Source: Marmoricola sp. (GTDB lineage Bacteria > Actinomycetota > Actinomycetes > Propionibacteriales > Nocardioidaceae). From it: 12,407 nt of DNA. The stretch is taken from contig JASLCW010000203.1 of the NCBI GenBank assembly GCA_030151765.1, positions 1 to 12,407 of the forward strand, in the 5' to 3' direction. The notes beneath the pieces were generated by a model. It saw only the letters and a list, made by a program, of their open reading frames with translations. It made no database searches and was not told where the DNA came from. Made by a program: the position numbers and the translations under genes. Numbering within the stretch: the first letter of the stretch is position 1; each line of letters opens with the position of its first letter. Positions 11,286 through 12,407 of the stretch are shown in pieces.

Positions 11286-12407
11286 ATGGAATCCTCCGGA
11301 ACGCCCGCGAACTCGGGCTTGAGCCGTCGCACACTGCTCCAGGGTGCCGGCGCCGCCGGCTTCCTCGGCGTCAGCGCCGCCGTACTGCCGCTCTTCGGTA
11401 CGCCGAATCGCAAGGAGAACCCGGCGACCTGCACGACCAAGGACCTCTCGGGCAGCCAGAAGTCGCTGATCGTGTCCAACTGGCCGCTGTACATCGACCC
11501 GATCAACAAGAAGACCTCGACGTTGCAGACCTTCGAGCGTGAGTTCGGGATCAATGTCAGCTACACCGAGGACGTCAACGACAACAACGAGTTCTTCGCC
11601 AAGGTCGTCAACCAGCTCGGTTCCTGCCAGAGCACCAACCGGGACATGTTCATGCTCACGGACTGGATGGCGGCCCGGATGATCGGGATGGGCTGGATCC
11701 AGAAGCTCGACGCCGCCACGGTGCCCAATCTGCACAAGAACCTGATCGACTCGCTGCACGTCGACTGGGACCCCAACCGCGAGTACTCCGCGCCCTGGCA
11801 GAGCGGCTTCACCGGCATCGCCTACAACAAGAAGTACCTCCCCGGCGGGGTGAAGACCTTCCGCGAGCTGTTGACCCGCAAGGACCTCAAGGGCAAGGTC
11901 ACGCTGCTCACCGAGATGCGCGACACCATGGGCTTCTTCCTCCTCGACCAGGGCGCCGACCCGGCGAACTTCACCCAGGCCGAGTGGGAGAAGGCGATGG
12001 AGGTGCTGAAGAAGGCGACCGCCGACCAGCAGATCCGCCGCTTCACCGGCAATGACTACGTCCAGGACCTGGTCGCCGGCAATGTGCTCGCCTGCGAGGC
12101 CTGGGCCGGCGACATCGCCTCGTCCGACTCGAGCGACCTCGTCTTCGTGCCGCCCGAGGAGGGCACGATGATCTGGGCGGACAACATGCTGATCCCCAAT
12201 CTGGCGACCCACAAGGAGAACGCCGAGAAGTGGATCAACTACTACTACGAGCCGGAGACCGGAGCGAAGCTCGCCGGCTACAACAACTACATCTGCCCGG
12301 TGAAGGGCGGCCAGCAGGCGATGGAGAAGGTCGACCCGAAGATGGTCGACAACCAGCTGATCTTCCCGTCGGCCGAGACGCTGTCGCACAGCCATCACTT
12401 CATGGCA
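11286..12407 (+). CDS. PotD/PotF-like spermidine/putrescine ABC transporter substrate-binding protein, 3' end cut by the window
   Basis: Extracytoplasmic polyamine-binding protein that would deliver putrescine or spermidine to an ABC importer; 374 codons are present and only a short tail should be missing. The N-terminus is a Tat signal (S13-R14-R15-T-L-L18, hydrophobic to about residue 38). C49 lies well after it and is not in an obvious lipobox, so a secreted or Tat-anchored form is more likely than a clear lipoprotein. Family features: N66-W-P-L-Y-I70 at strand 1, T125-D-W127, the W171-Q-S-G-F-T-G-I-A-Y-N181 hinge, E210-M-R-D, A272-W-A-G-D276 and W297-A-D-N. These aromatic and acidic residues line polyamine pockets in PotD/PotF. 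The start at ATG 11286 has a good AAAGGAG. The permease and ATPase genes would be expected just beyond the window. It is divergent from the Lrp and amine oxidase genes, fitting a polyamine uptake and breakdown locus. Confidence 0.92.
   Translation, partial: MESSGTPANSGLSRRTLLQGAGAAGFLGVSAAVLPLFGTPNRKENPATCTTKDLSGSQKSLIVSNWPLYIDPINKKTSTLQTFEREFGINVSYTEDVNDNNEFFAKVVNQLGSCQSTNRDMFMLTDWMAARMIGMGWIQKLDAATVPNLHKNLIDSLHVDWDPNREYSAPWQSGFTGIAYNKKYLPGGVKTFRELLTRKDLKGKVTLLTEMRDTMGFFLLDQGADPANFTQAEWEKAMEVLKKATADQQIRRFTGNDYVQDLVAGNVLACEAWAGDIASSDSSDLVFVPPEEGTMIWADNMLIPNLATHKENAEKWINYYYEPETGAKLAGYNNYICPVKGGQQAMEKVDPKMVDNQLIFPSAETLSHSHHFMA

Noticed and set aside
11148..12398. Minus-strand open frame of 416 codons opposite the PotD-like gene
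   Set aside because: Val/Leu/Gly/Arg-rich antisense shadow; the plus strand has a ribosome site, a Tat signal and family motifs.

Overview
The window is GC-rich, densely coded DNA from an actinobacterium, most likely near Nocardioidaceae/Propionibacteriales (inferred from family content and codon style, not from a marker gene). It holds eleven protein genes, two of them cut by the window edges. I see no RNA gene, mobile element, CRISPR array or tandem repeat array. No gene-free stretch exceeds 170 bp.

Left third (1-2982): a Tat-exported metallophosphoesterase runs off the left edge on the minus strand. Divergent from it is a two-gene cyclic-nucleotide cassette. The first gene is a small stand-alone cNMP-binding protein. 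It overlaps by 17 nt a class III adenylate cyclase that has an N-terminal regulatory domain like mycobacterial Rv1264. The pair looks like a cAMP producer with a cAMP sensor.

Middle (2881-9327): a minus-strand operon reads from 7509 down to 2881. It encodes an APC-type permease, a MaoC-like hotdog protein lacking the usual hydratase residues, an AMP-dependent acyl-CoA synthetase and a LOG-family Rossmann protein. The first three are linked by ATGA stop/start overlaps. A TetR regulator is divergent from the permease. Only 50 bp separate the two start codons, and this gap carries a strong operator candidate (two ATGAAC copies followed by an inverted GTTCAT). A patatin-like phospholipase follows the TetR gene. 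Together this looks like import and CoA activation of an unknown carboxylic or amino acid under TetR control.

Right third (9269-12407): a polyamine module. An Lrp/AsnC regulator and a gamma-glutamylputrescine-oxidase-like FAD enzyme are joined by a GTGA overlap on the minus strand. A Tat-type PotD-like polyamine-binding lipoprotein or secreted protein is divergent from them and runs off the right edge. The 170-bp divergent region holds two inverted repeats that could be regulator sites.

Two convergent gene pairs overlap tail to tail: by 102 bp (cyclase/LOG) and by 59 bp (patatin/FAD oxidase). The most interesting points are the cNMP-sensor/cyclase pair, the TetR-controlled permease-hotdog-ligase-LOG operon with its catalytically atypical hotdog protein, and the operator structures.
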